Under the pieces are notes generated by a model. The model saw only the letters and a list, made by a program, of their open reading frames with translations, was not told the origin of the DNA and searched no databases. A stretch of 64,000 bases of DNA from contig CAMHNI010000009.1 in assembly GCA_946186505.1 (NCBI GenBank), positions 1 through 64,000 of the forward strand, in the 5' to 3' direction. Below, piece by piece: positions 1-6,296 of this stretch (positions are counted from its first letter, which is position 1; every line of letters begins with the position of its first letter). A program made the position numbers and the translations under genes. Source of the DNA: an uncultured Prevotellaceae bacterium (GTDB taxonomy: Bacteria; Bacteroidota; Bacteroidia; Bacteroidales; Bacteroidaceae).

Positions 1-1
1 G

Positions 2-142
2 CTGAAAGAAATATCCTATATCCATGCGGAGGGTTATCCTGCTGCGGAAATGAAGTTGTCTTTATTCATTTTGAGCCACAAAATTACAGAAAGACCCACG
101 AAAAAGCCCCCGACAAGACCGAAAAAATATCTGCCAAGGTGA
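2..142 (+). pseudogene. glmS: 3'-truncated fragment of glmS (glucosamine-6-phosphate synthase)
   Basis: The window opens in an ORF whose first 18 codons (2-55) read LKEISYIHAEGYPAAEMK, a stretch I recognise from the sugar-isomerase half of Bacteroidales GlmS. Intact GlmS continues with HGPIALI and roughly 120 more residues. Here the frame passes into unrelated sequence (LSLFILSHKITERP) and stops at 140-142. The homology therefore ends abruptly near base 55, as expected for a deletion, insertion or rearrangement breakpoint. The 5' part of glmS would lie outside the window. An assembly join at this point is an alternative. Recognition of the peptide is from memory, not from a search. Confidence 0.6.
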
Positions 143-161
143 AAGTCTGAACAAATGTTCA
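140..161. promoter_or_regulatory. 22-bp inverted repeat, copy 1, with Fnr-like dyad
   Basis: A perfect inverted copy of these 22 bases lies at 2571-2592. The core TCTGAAC-AAAT-GTTCAGA is a dyad; its inner part TGAAC-N4-GTTCA has the 5-4-5 geometry of Fnr-family boxes. The site sits 23 bp beyond the stop codon of the Crp/Fnr-type gene. It may be an operator of that regulator, or one end of a mobile or invertible 2.4-kb unit. No target-site duplication is visible next to it. Confidence 0.5.
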
Positions 162-183
162 GAGGTTTAGTGAATATTTGGAA

Positions 184-759
184 TTATTTCTCCGAAAACG
201 TGACGGCCTTGCGGATGCGTGACAACTGTTGGGGAGTGACGCAGAGGAACGAGGCGATGGCATTCAGGGGAAGATGGCGGGCGATGCCCGGGCAGCGGCG
301 GAGCAGCAACTCGTAGCGTTCGAGGGGCGTGGCGCGGTGGAGGTCGGTGTAGCGGGCACGGGCCTGACTGAGCAGGTGCTCGGCAACGAGGCAGCGCAGA
401 TCCATCGACTTCTTATCCTGACTGAACCGCTTCACCAGCTGTTCGCCGCTGACACGGATGATGCGGGTGGGCACCATCGCCTCGATCGTGGTCAGTGCGG
501 GGCCACCGTCGAGACAGGCGGGATAGTCGCCCGCAAATTCGCCTTCGAACGAGAACCATGTGATGTGTTCCTTGTCGTCGCTGATGCCGTAAGTCACGTA
601 CTTGAAGCACCCTTCGGCCACGAAGCCGAACCACCGTGCGGGGTCGCCCTCGCGCTCCAGCTGTTCGCCCTTACGGTAAGTTACCTCCTTGCCCTTGCGC
701 TCGCAAAACTCACGCAGCGCCTTGATGTCAATGCTATTTTTCCCGAATTTCTGTTCCAT
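184..759 (-). CDS. Crp/Fnr-family transcriptional regulator
   Basis: A 191-residue protein with the usual Crp/Fnr layout: a cyclic-nucleotide-binding-type beta-roll over about residues 20-130 (GEQLEREGDPARWFGFVAEG, then FEGEFAGDYPA) and a C-terminal helix-turn-helix near residues 163-187 (LNAIASFLCVTPQQLSRIRK). No Cys cluster for an iron-sulfur centre is visible, so the effector cannot be predicted. The gene is clearly more GC-rich than the toxin-antitoxin genes beside it, which suggests a different origin. Fnr-like dyads lie just beyond its 3' end and upstream of the fimbrillin-like gene, both plausible targets. Confidence 0.85.
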   Translation of the reverse strand: MEQKFGKNSIDIKALREFCERKGKEVTYRKGEQLEREGDPARWFGFVAEGCFKYVTYGISDDKEHITWFSFEGEFAGDYPACLDGGPALTTIEAMVPTRIIRVSGEQLVKRFSQDKKSMDLRCLVAEHLLSQARARYTDLHRATPLERYELLLRRCPGIARHLPLNAIASFLCVTPQQLSRIRKAVTFSEK

Positions 760-801
760 ATCGTCGCTTGATTATATGTTGTGATTTAGTCCTCATTGTT
801 A

Positions 802-1800
802 TTATTGGCGAAAACGCTCTTCAAGCAGATGCAGCCTCTCAATGAGTGCGTCAAATGCGAGGGAGGGGCCAAACACCATCGTGCTGCGCATGGCCTCGTA
901 ATCGTCTCTCCAATCTTTCATGAAGTCTGCCGGTGGCACAAGAACGATGCGTTTCCTGACATCTGGCGTATAGTCAACATCCCTCATACTGGTGAATACC
1001 TGGCGGTGATGACTGATGGACTCCCAAAGTTCATCGTTGTGGATAGTCGGCTCGGCAAACGGCTCGTCCATCATCTTCTCCAAGTCATACAGGTGTCTGG
1101 ACTTCCTGTTGGCGTGCCATCCTGCATTGGTGGTGAACAGTTCGTGCAGCAGGAATACTTTTTCCAAGAAGGTCTTTTCGATGACAGCCGTAGGGATGAA
1201 CGGATTGACGGAGGCTGTGCAAACGTCGGGGAATGACGTTTCCACGAGGCTCTTCACTTGTACCGAGGTCGTTGGCTCTATCAGTGACCGTGCGCCAATC
1301 TCTAACATGACTCGCGGCTTGATGTAGTCGAGAGAGTCGCGGAAGAGGCTTGGGTATTCGATGAAGATTTTTCGCGGCTCCGGGTATGTGGCATCACCTT
1401 CTCCGTCTGGCTCGGCAGTGGCTGAAAGTTCCGTAAGTCCATGCTGGCGGAATGCCTCTTGCAACTCGCCGAGGAAGGTATCACGCACGAATGTAGAGGA
1501 CTGTTTCCTCAACTTCTTCAGTTGCTTTTTGGTCAGATCCCCCTCCAAGCCGAAGTAAGTACGGTCGATGGCCAGGTCAATATCTTCAGAAAAGCGCTCG
1601 ATTTTACCAAAGACCTTGCTCAACGAGGTGCCACCCTTGAAAACCAGACTGTCGGCAAAGGGCAGGGAAAAGACGATTTGCAGGATTGTTGTTACCCACA
1701 AATCCTTTTCAACGGCTTGTGGCGGTATATGTTTCGCTCCAGCCACATTCTGCAAGGCGGCTATCTGTTCATCTTTTGTCAGTTCTCTCCAGTTTATCAT
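802..1800 (-). CDS. AbiEii/AbiGii-type nucleotidyltransferase toxin
   Basis: A protein of about 332 residues starting at MINWRELTKDEQ. The start is chosen because its ATG overlaps the upstream stop in an ATGA. The nucleotidyltransferase signature is present: FKGGTSLSKVFG followed by FSEDIDLAI, i.e. the GG(T/S)xLxK loop and the DxD metal-binding acids. C-terminal helical motifs around LLHELF and HLYDLEKMM also fit the AbiEii fold. In studied pairs the toxin transfers nucleotides to target RNA and blocks growth during phage infection or plasmid loss. Together with the upstream antitoxin-like gene it forms a complete type IV-style TA unit. Confidence 0.85.
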   Translation of the reverse strand: MINWRELTKDEQIAALQNVAGAKHIPPQAVEKDLWVTTILQIVFSLPFADSLVFKGGTSLSKVFGKIERFSEDIDLAIDRTYFGLEGDLTKKQLKKLRKQSSTFVRDTFLGELQEAFRQHGLTELSATAEPDGEGDATYPEPRKIFIEYPSLFRDSLDYIKPRVMLEIGARSLIEPTTSVQVKSLVETSFPDVCTASVNPFIPTAVIEKTFLEKVFLLHELFTTNAGWHANRKSRHLYDLEKMMDEPFAEPTIHNDELWESISHHRQVFTSMRDVDYTPDVRKRIVLVPPADFMKDWRDDYEAMRSTMVFGPSLAFDALIERLHLLEERFRQ

Positions 1801-2396
1801 GATTCTTTGTTTATAATCTCGTTCAACATTTTCTGAATCCACTGCGGCATGAGTTTCAGGTCACTTTTGATGTCATGCTCTTGGATGTAGTCGTTCAGAA
1901 AGTTCCTTAACACATTCTTCTGCTCGTCTGTCACATGGCCGTTGCCGATGCTTTTCAGGGCCAGACAGAGGGTTGCCATCGTCTTGTCCTTAAAAGCGAA
2001 GTTCTTGGGAACCCCACGCTTAAACTCAATGGTGGTGTTTCCTGCTGTCAGTTTCCTGGCAGAGCCGTTTGTCAGGAAAACGATTTTCATGGGAACCTGC
2101 GTAGAAAGGCCGAAGTAGTTCTCTGCGGCAAGTCCCGACATCAATACTTGGGCATGGTCACGCCTGGCTATGGCCTCCGCTATCTCCGTTGGACTGGGGA
2201 ACACGGGGCCAAACTTGGTGACGGTCGTCTTCAGATAGACGCCGTTAGCCAGACGGACAAGTTTGCCTTCCCTGACATAGATGGAGAGCAGGTCGCCAAT
2301 GTAATCTTGGTCATATTCCGGGAAGTCTGACGCAAACAGTAACGACTTGTCCTTTGTACGTTTGAACTTCTTTTCAACTATCTGAGATATAGTCAT
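1797..2396 (-). CDS. AbiEi-like antitoxin/regulator (DUF6088 type)
   Basis: About 199 residues from MTISQIVEKKF. An ATG 30 bp further upstream would leave almost no leader after the promoter box at 2438-2445, so the inner start is preferred. An N-terminal winged-helix segment (VEKKF...LLFASDFPEY..YIGDLLSIYVREGKLVRLANGVYL) is typical of AbiEi-like antitoxins, followed by a domain with SPTEIAEAIARRDHAQVLMSG. It overlaps the toxin gene by 4 bp (ATGA), implying translational coupling. Its family role is to neutralise the toxin and repress its own promoter. Confidence 0.75.
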   Translation of the reverse strand: MTISQIVEKKFKRTKDKSLLFASDFPEYDQDYIGDLLSIYVREGKLVRLANGVYLKTTVTKFGPVFPSPTEIAEAIARRDHAQVLMSGLAAENYFGLSTQVPMKIVFLTNGSARKLTAGNTTIEFKRGVPKNFAFKDKTMATLCLALKSIGNGHVTDEQKNVLRNFLNDYIQEHDIKSDLKLMPQWIQKMLNEIINKES

Positions 2397-2437
2397 CTTA
2401 TTATTTGAATTAACATTTATTCGCACCGAAATTTTTG

Positions 2438-2469
2438 CAAAATTACGGAAATACTTTCAAACGGACAAA
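2438..2469 (-). promoter_or_regulatory. Promoter of the AbiE-type TA operon
   Basis: On the minus strand a TAATTTTG box (2438-2445) follows TTTG (2466-2469) after 20 bp, matching the Bacteroidota -33/-7 consensus. It lies about 42 bp upstream of the chosen antitoxin start. Confidence 0.55.
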
Positions 2470-2570
2470 TAATTAAGGAAAAACTTCATGTTTGATAGCG
2501 GATTTAATGTTATTTATGCAAATTCTGGTATGAATCATCGTCATGAATAGTGAAAAATGAACTGAAGGCA

Positions 2571-2592
2571 TGAACATTTGTTCAGACTTTCA
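2571..2592. promoter_or_regulatory. 22-bp inverted repeat, copy 2, with Fnr-like dyad
   Basis: Exact inverted copy of 140-161; the central part reads TGAACATTTGTTCAGA on the plus strand. Its centre (2581.5) is about 40 bp upstream of the start expected from the TAGATTTG box at 2610-2617, close to the -41.5 position used by Fnr/Crp class II activators. It is about 75 bp upstream of the start expected from the second box at 2645-2652. Confidence 0.5.
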
Positions 2593-2609
2593 TTTCGATG
2601 CCCACATTT

Positions 2610-2652
2610 TAGATTTGCAAAGGACTTATTGCTTGGTTGTTTTGTAACTTTG
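2610..2652 (+). promoter_or_regulatory. Tandem promoter boxes for the fimbrillin-like gene
   Basis: Two TAnnTTTG boxes: TAGATTTG at 2610-2617 and TAACTTTG at 2645-2652. Neither has a well-spaced TTTG upstream, which would suit activator-dependent promoters reading the dyad at 2571-2592. Confidence 0.4.
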
Positions 2653-2704
2653 CTGTTTTTTGTAATCGGGAATAGTCCCGAATCAATTCAAATTTAATAA
2701 AACA

Positions 2705-3142
2705 ATGAAGAAAGATTTAGTGATTGTGTCAGTCCTGGCGGTGCTGGTGTTGACCGACGATGAAATCCCGTCCACGGTGACAAAGTTCAAGTTCTACTAT
2801 AAGGGCGGTTCTTCGACATTCTCGCCATCGGCTGGCTATGGCTGTGTAAACTCGAAGCAGACGGAAATCCGCACGGTTGCTGACGGTGTGACCACTTTCG
2901 ACATCTTCACCCTGCCTCATACCGAGGAAGATGTATTGACGAAGCTTACCGTCACTGCCCTCGATGCCAACGACAACACTGTGAAGGAGCGCGTCTTCGA
3001 GAACGTTCCTGTCACCCGCAACCAGATTACCCGCTACACAGGCAGTTTTTTCGGTAATGGCGGCAGCGGCCAGACCTCCGACGGCACCTTCCGCCTCACC
3101 GCCGATCCAGATTGGGACAGCGTGAACGGCTACACGTTCTGA
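2705..3142 (+). pseudogene. Shortened fimbrillin-anchor-like protein (FimB/Mfa2 style)
   Basis: A 145-residue ORF. The first 17 residues look like a lipoprotein signal (MKKDLVIVSVLAVLVLT) but the lipobox Cys that should follow is missing. The sequence passes directly to DDEIPSTVTKFKFYYKGG, a mid-protein type of sequence, and the tail VPVTRNQITRYTGSFF resembles the C-terminal part of FimB/Mfa2-like surface proteins, which are usually about twice as long. I infer an in-frame internal deletion that removed the lipobox and N-terminal domain. It could still be expressed, since promoter boxes and a terminator are present. Family assignment is tentative. Confidence 0.5.
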
Positions 3143-3166
3143 TGCATCTTAATCCTCTATCTACTT

Positions 3167-3197
3167 CGAGAGCCGAGGCAAAGCGCCCCGGCTCTCG
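3167..3197 (+). terminator. Hairpin downstream of the fimbrillin-like gene
   Basis: Stem CGAGAGCCG (3167-3175) pairs with CGGCTCTCG (3189-3197), 25 bp after the stop codon. The following T-run is weak (TTGTACT), so efficiency is uncertain. Confidence 0.5.
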
Positions 3198-3490
3198 TTG
3201 TACTAATCAATTTGGGATTTGAACCTGAAATGCGTTTCTAAACATCAAATCAGCTTGTCTTTCCATATTTTTCAAGGCTGCGACCAATGACGGGAGCAGC
3301 CGACGGACTGTAAGGGAAAGAAATGCCCGACACCGCTACTCCGATTGATAACAGTGCCGGGCTGATGTTTCATAGTGTAGATTTTATATCTTGTAGTCTA
3401 TCGTCTCTTTGAAAATGGCCTCCCTATTCTCACGAACCGAGAGGCCGCCTAACAATATGCACAAATTGATGTGCAGACAGAAAAGTTCAA
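3198..3490. other. Intergenic region without a recognised gene
   Basis: No ORF here looks coding. One imperfect hairpin is visible: GCCCG (3325-3329) with CGGGC (3358-3362) plus an inner CAC/GTG pairing. Confidence 0.5.
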
Positions 3491-3724
3491 TCAATAGCCG
3501 TACATCACTGCGTCGTACACCTCGCAAGGCTGGCCGAACTCTGGCGTACTGGAGAAATGCGGTTCTTGGCATGTGTCCCAATCAACGGAACATCCACGAG
3601 GGAAAGTAGATGCCATAAAGCCGTCAATCAGCTCGATTTCGAGGTCACTCAGCCCTGTCGGGTCGTCGTTGGCGATGTAGGGTACTGCATAAGCAGGAAT
3701 TTGATACGTGTCGCAATGTCTCAT
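3491..3724 (-). CDS. Small mobile-element protein (resembles DUF6926)
   Basis: A 77-residue acidic protein containing YQIPAYAVPYIANDDPTGLS, then DLEIELIDGFM and a tail with CSVDWDTCQEPHFSSTPEFG. The pattern of a pair of aromatic residues, a DxSGL-like motif, EIELIDxF and a C-terminal PEFG..C is that of small proteins common on Bacteroidales conjugative elements. The function is unknown. It is preceded at 3748-3962 by a structured leader that is duplicated upstream of the phosphoribosyltransferase gene. Confidence 0.65.
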   Translation of the reverse strand: MRHCDTYQIPAYAVPYIANDDPTGLSDLEIELIDGFMASTFPRGCSVDWDTCQEPHFSSTPEFGQPCEVYDAVMYGY

Positions 3725-3747
3725 ATTTGCTATCTGTTTGAGGGTTT

Positions 3748-3962
3748 AACTTTTTCCCTTTGGTTTGGAGCCTTTGCTCCTTGCCGTTCGGGAATTGATT
3801 TTACGATGCCCGCAAAAGGTAGCCGTGCGGCGCATGACAATCGGAAGGTGTGTTGCCAACTGCCGAAAATACGCTCATCATGAAATAATGAGGAAGATTT
3901 TCGCCTGTTGGCAATGAAAACCGAGGCCATCCGACGACGGCTTCATACCTTTGCATCGGAAA
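3748..3962 (-). repeat. Duplicated structured 5' leader, copy A
   Basis: About 215 bp with strong similarity to 5956-6175. It contains a small hairpin GGAGC-N4-GCTCC (3767-3780) and a long multi-part hairpin at 3853-3914: TTGCCAAC/GTTGGCAA, CGAAAAT/ATTTTCG and CTCAT/ATGAG. The long hairpin begins 129 bp upstream of the start codon at 3724, nearly the same distance as copy B from its gene (125 bp). A TACCTTTG box on the plus strand (near 3946) is conserved in both copies but has no well-placed upstream TTTG. Confidence 0.7.
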
Positions 3963-3984
3963 TTCATCTCCTGAATGACAAGGA

Positions 3985-4705
3985 GTGGCTGGCAAGAACA
4001 TCGGAACACCTTGCGGAGCAGCTTATGGCACGACGGAAAGGGCAAGCGGAACGATGACAGAACCGCCAGCAGAGCCTCTGCCAGCAGTCAGCGGATTTCT
4101 GTCACAGGCTGAGTCATCGACCATCGGGAGTGCAGCCCGTGCGGAAATTTGCCGACTGTCTGACAATGGCTCGATGACCCTCACTTTCGTCCGTCCCTGA
4201 ACGGAAGGCGAAAGCGGTGTCAGTAGTGACGTTCGCACACCTGCGGACATGATTACCGACACGGCTTTCGGGGAACTCCAGTATTCCAGGGATAAAGGCA
4301 CAGTGCAGTATGACCATCGGAGATACCTATGTCCCGAAGCAGTGTCTGCGGCTCGTCCGCTGACTCTGAAATTGCCCTGTGCAATTTGGCTTCCCTTGGA
4401 CGGAACCTTTGCCTGCTGCCAGCAAGCCGTAAGCCGTCAGTCAGTACCGACTGATCAGTTGCCCATGCAATACTTGTACTGCATAGACAGCGTAAGGAGC
4501 GTGCTGACTGACAGCCTACGGCAGCGGCAGTGGGTAGTGGTTCCGTCCAACATCCTCCCAAGCCATCCGTAGTCCTCCCAATGATAAGGGCAAAGAACAA
4601 TCGACCATCGGCGATACCTCTTTACGGGCGAAGCAGAACGGTTCGACCCGAAGGTTGCGACCCATAGGGAGCAACCGACCCGACGAGGAAAAGGATGGAG
4701 AAGCC
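3985..4705. other. Hairpin-rich noncoding region
   Basis: About 720 bp with no convincing gene. It contains: hairpin CTTTCG/CGAAAG with inner CCGT/ACGG (4184-4214); the large stem at 4426-4522 listed separately; hairpin GGTTGC/GCAACC (4653-4676); and an imperfect direct repeat of about 40 bp (4289-4330 and 4581-4622) ending in GACCATCGG(A/C)GATACCT. A third short copy ATCGACCATCGG is at 4116-4127. A short plus-strand reading frame starting ATGAAAACCGAGGCC (3914) runs to about 4057 and is partly shared with copy B of the leader, but it has no other support. Confidence 0.5.
4426..4522 (-). ncRNA. Candidate structured RNA downstream of radC
   Basis: A 19-bp stem joins 4426-4444 with 4504-4522. 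Seventeen positions pair exactly; the remaining two are A-C on the plus strand but become G-U wobbles on the minus strand, which points to a leftward transcript. The loop holds a second hairpin, ATGCA with TGCAT plus TAC/GTA, near 4464-4483. It lies about 180 bp past the radC stop on the same strand, so it could be a 3' UTR element, a processed RNA or a recombination cruciform. Confidence 0.4.
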
Positions 4706-5401
4706 CTAAAGCTTCCCCACCTCATGATAACTGTAATAAGCCCCATCGGTCACTATCACATGGTCGAGGAAATGAATGCGCATCACCTCACATGCCTTCT
4801 TGATGGCCATCGTCAGCGTATCGTCGCACTTGCTCGGAGTCAGGCAACCCGACGGGTGGTTATGCACAGCTGCGAGAATCGTTGCATTCGACAGCACCGC
4901 CTCGCGCATCATCACGCGGATGTCGGCACACGTTTCGGTAATACCTCCCTGGCTGATACGTACCGACTTTATCAGCCGGTAGTTCTGATTCATCAGCAGG
5001 ATATGAAACTCCTCCGTCTGCAGGTCGCGCATCCTTGGAAACATATAGTTGTAAATCCTCACTGCGGTTCCCATGTCGGGCTTCGGCTCCGCTGCTGCCA
5101 TCTGCCTGCGCCTGCCGAGTTCCACCGCTGCCATAATTTTACAAGCCGTCTGCACGCCCACGCCCTCGATGTCCTCCAACTCGTCGAAACGAGCCTTGCC
5201 AAGCGCATTTAGATTATTGCCGAATTTGCGCAGGATGTTGTTGGCCACGTCAACGGCACTCTGCTGAGCCGTGCCGCATCCCACCAGCAGGGAAATCAGC
5301 TCTGCATCGCTCATCTGCTCTGCGCCGAGGTTCTGTAGTTTGTCACTTGGGCGGTCTTGTGGTGCCCACTGCTTAATGCTAAGTCTTAATGCTGCATTCA
5401 T
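4706..5401 (-). CDS. radC: RadC-family JAB-domain protein
   Basis: A 231-residue protein with the usual RadC arrangement. The N-terminal helix-hairpin-helix region (SDAELISLLVGCGT; DIEGVGVQTACKIMAAVELG) leads to a C-terminal JAMM-type metalloprotease-like domain with EEFHILLMNQN, then HNHPSGCLTPSKCDD supplying the HxH and D ligands. The cellular role of RadC is unsettled. Such copies are common on conjugative elements and phages, often with antirestriction genes. It lies 2 bp downstream of the phosphoribosyltransferase gene, so the two probably share a transcript. Confidence 0.9.
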   Translation of the reverse strand: MNAALRLSIKQWAPQDRPSDKLQNLGAEQMSDAELISLLVGCGTAQQSAVDVANNILRKFGNNLNALGKARFDELEDIEGVGVQTACKIMAAVELGRRRQMAAAEPKPDMGTAVRIYNYMFPRMRDLQTEEFHILLMNQNYRLIKSVRISQGGITETCADIRVMMREAVLSNATILAAVHNHPSGCLTPSKCDDTLTMAIKKACEVMRIHFLDHVIVTDGAYYSYHEVGKL

Positions 5402-5403
5402 AA

Positions 5404-5940
5404 TCAGTTAAAATATTGTTTGGTTCTACGATAATTCTTTGTCTTGGCGAGGAAGAGCGTCATGCGCACGTCTGCCCCTGCTGCCTGCATCTGCTCGATG
5501 AAAGCGTTGGCGGTCTGACAGGTCGTACAAATGTCATCAATCAGCAACACCCGCTTGCCTTGGAAGTAGTCGCTGTCTATCTGCACGTTGCTCTCCGTCT
5601 GCTTGCCGTGCTTGCGGCTGATATGCACCTTTTCGCGCTTTCCTACCACTTGGATATGCTCAAAGCCGTTGATGGCTCCGCACTTGGCGCATACGTCAGC
5701 CGAGAACCGCTTATATCTGCGGTCGTTCGTGCGCTTGCAACTGGCAGGGATGCAAACGATGATGGTATTTGTCAAGTCCATCTGCGAGAGAGCCTTGCTC
5801 ACAAGCTTCGTAGCCCAATGGGTAGCAAATCTCTGCCCTGCCTTGAACCCAAGCAGAAATCGGTCGGTCTCTTGCGTCTCGAAGTTCGCCTTGCGCATGT
5901 ACCGCTGCGGAACGTAGTCTAAAAGTGCAATTTTGAGCAT
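5404..5940 (-). CDS. Phosphoribosyltransferase-family protein (ComF-like)
   Basis: About 178 residues from MLKIALLDYVPQRYM. This start is preferred because the upstream extension is Lys-rich and falls in the duplicated leader. A four-Cys-like patch (CIPASCKRTNDRRY, then CAKCGAINGFEH) precedes KRVLLIDDICTTCQTANAF, which matches the PRPP-binding loop of type I phosphoribosyltransferases with the usual TTG(A/S)T changed to TTCQT. ComF-type proteins occur with DNA-uptake and mobile-element genes, but their substrate is unknown. It sits in an operon with radC and behind a structured leader (5956-6175). Confidence 0.75.
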   Translation of the reverse strand: MLKIALLDYVPQRYMRKANFETQETDRFLLGFKAGQRFATHWATKLVSKALSQMDLTNTIIVCIPASCKRTNDRRYKRFSADVCAKCGAINGFEHIQVVGKREKVHISRKHGKQTESNVQIDSDYFQGKRVLLIDDICTTCQTANAFIEQMQAAGADVRMTLFLAKTKNYRRTKQYFN

Positions 5941-5955
5941 CTTGTATCTGAGTTT

Positions 5956-6175
5956 TAATCTTTTCCCTTTGGTTTGGAGCTTTTGCTCCTTGCCGTCTGC
6001 GGGACTTGTTTTTACGATGCTCACAAAAGGTGGCCGTCAGCGATAAGGCAGTCGGAAGATTACGTTGCCAACAGCCCGAAATACTCGTTCACCAACGGGG
6101 AAAGGAAGATTTCTGTCTGCTGGCAATGAATACCGAGGCCATTCGACGACAGCCATTTACCTTTGCATCGGAAAA
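5956..6175 (-). repeat. Duplicated structured 5' leader, copy B
   Basis: Second copy of the 215-bp module at 3748-3962. Hairpin GGAGC-N4-GCTCC lies at 5976-5989. The long hairpin lies at 6065-6126 with TTGCCAACAG/CTGCTGGCAA (one mismatch), GAAAT/ATTTC and apical stem CGTT/AACG. The apical stem differs in sequence from copy A (CTCAT/ATGAG) yet still pairs, which is the pattern expected of a selected structure. Confidence 0.7.
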
Positions 6176-6220
6176 TCTGGCACCGCCGACGGCCAAGGTG
6201 TTCAAAGACAAACAGGAAAC

Positions 6221-6248
6221 AAAAAACCCACTCCAGTTACGAAGTGGG
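6221..6248 (-). terminator. Rho-independent terminator of the DnaB-like gene
   Basis: Leftward hairpin CCCACT (6227-6232) / AGTGGG (6243-6248) followed by six T on the minus strand (6221-6226). It lies about 50 bp after the stop codon of the gene at 6297-7250. Confidence 0.75.
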
Positions 6249-6296
6249 AATGAATATCGAAGATAACTGTCTCTACATGTTTTTCAGACTTTTCTT

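Noticed and set aside
1..60. Tn7-type attachment site in glmS
   Set aside because: Tn7 inserts downstream of the intact 3' end of glmS. Here the gene is broken internally and no Tn7 transposition genes or ends were seen.
3384..3609. Overlapping short ORFs on both strands near 3.4-3.6 kb
   Set aside because: They overlap the better-supported 77-residue gene or lack coding character.
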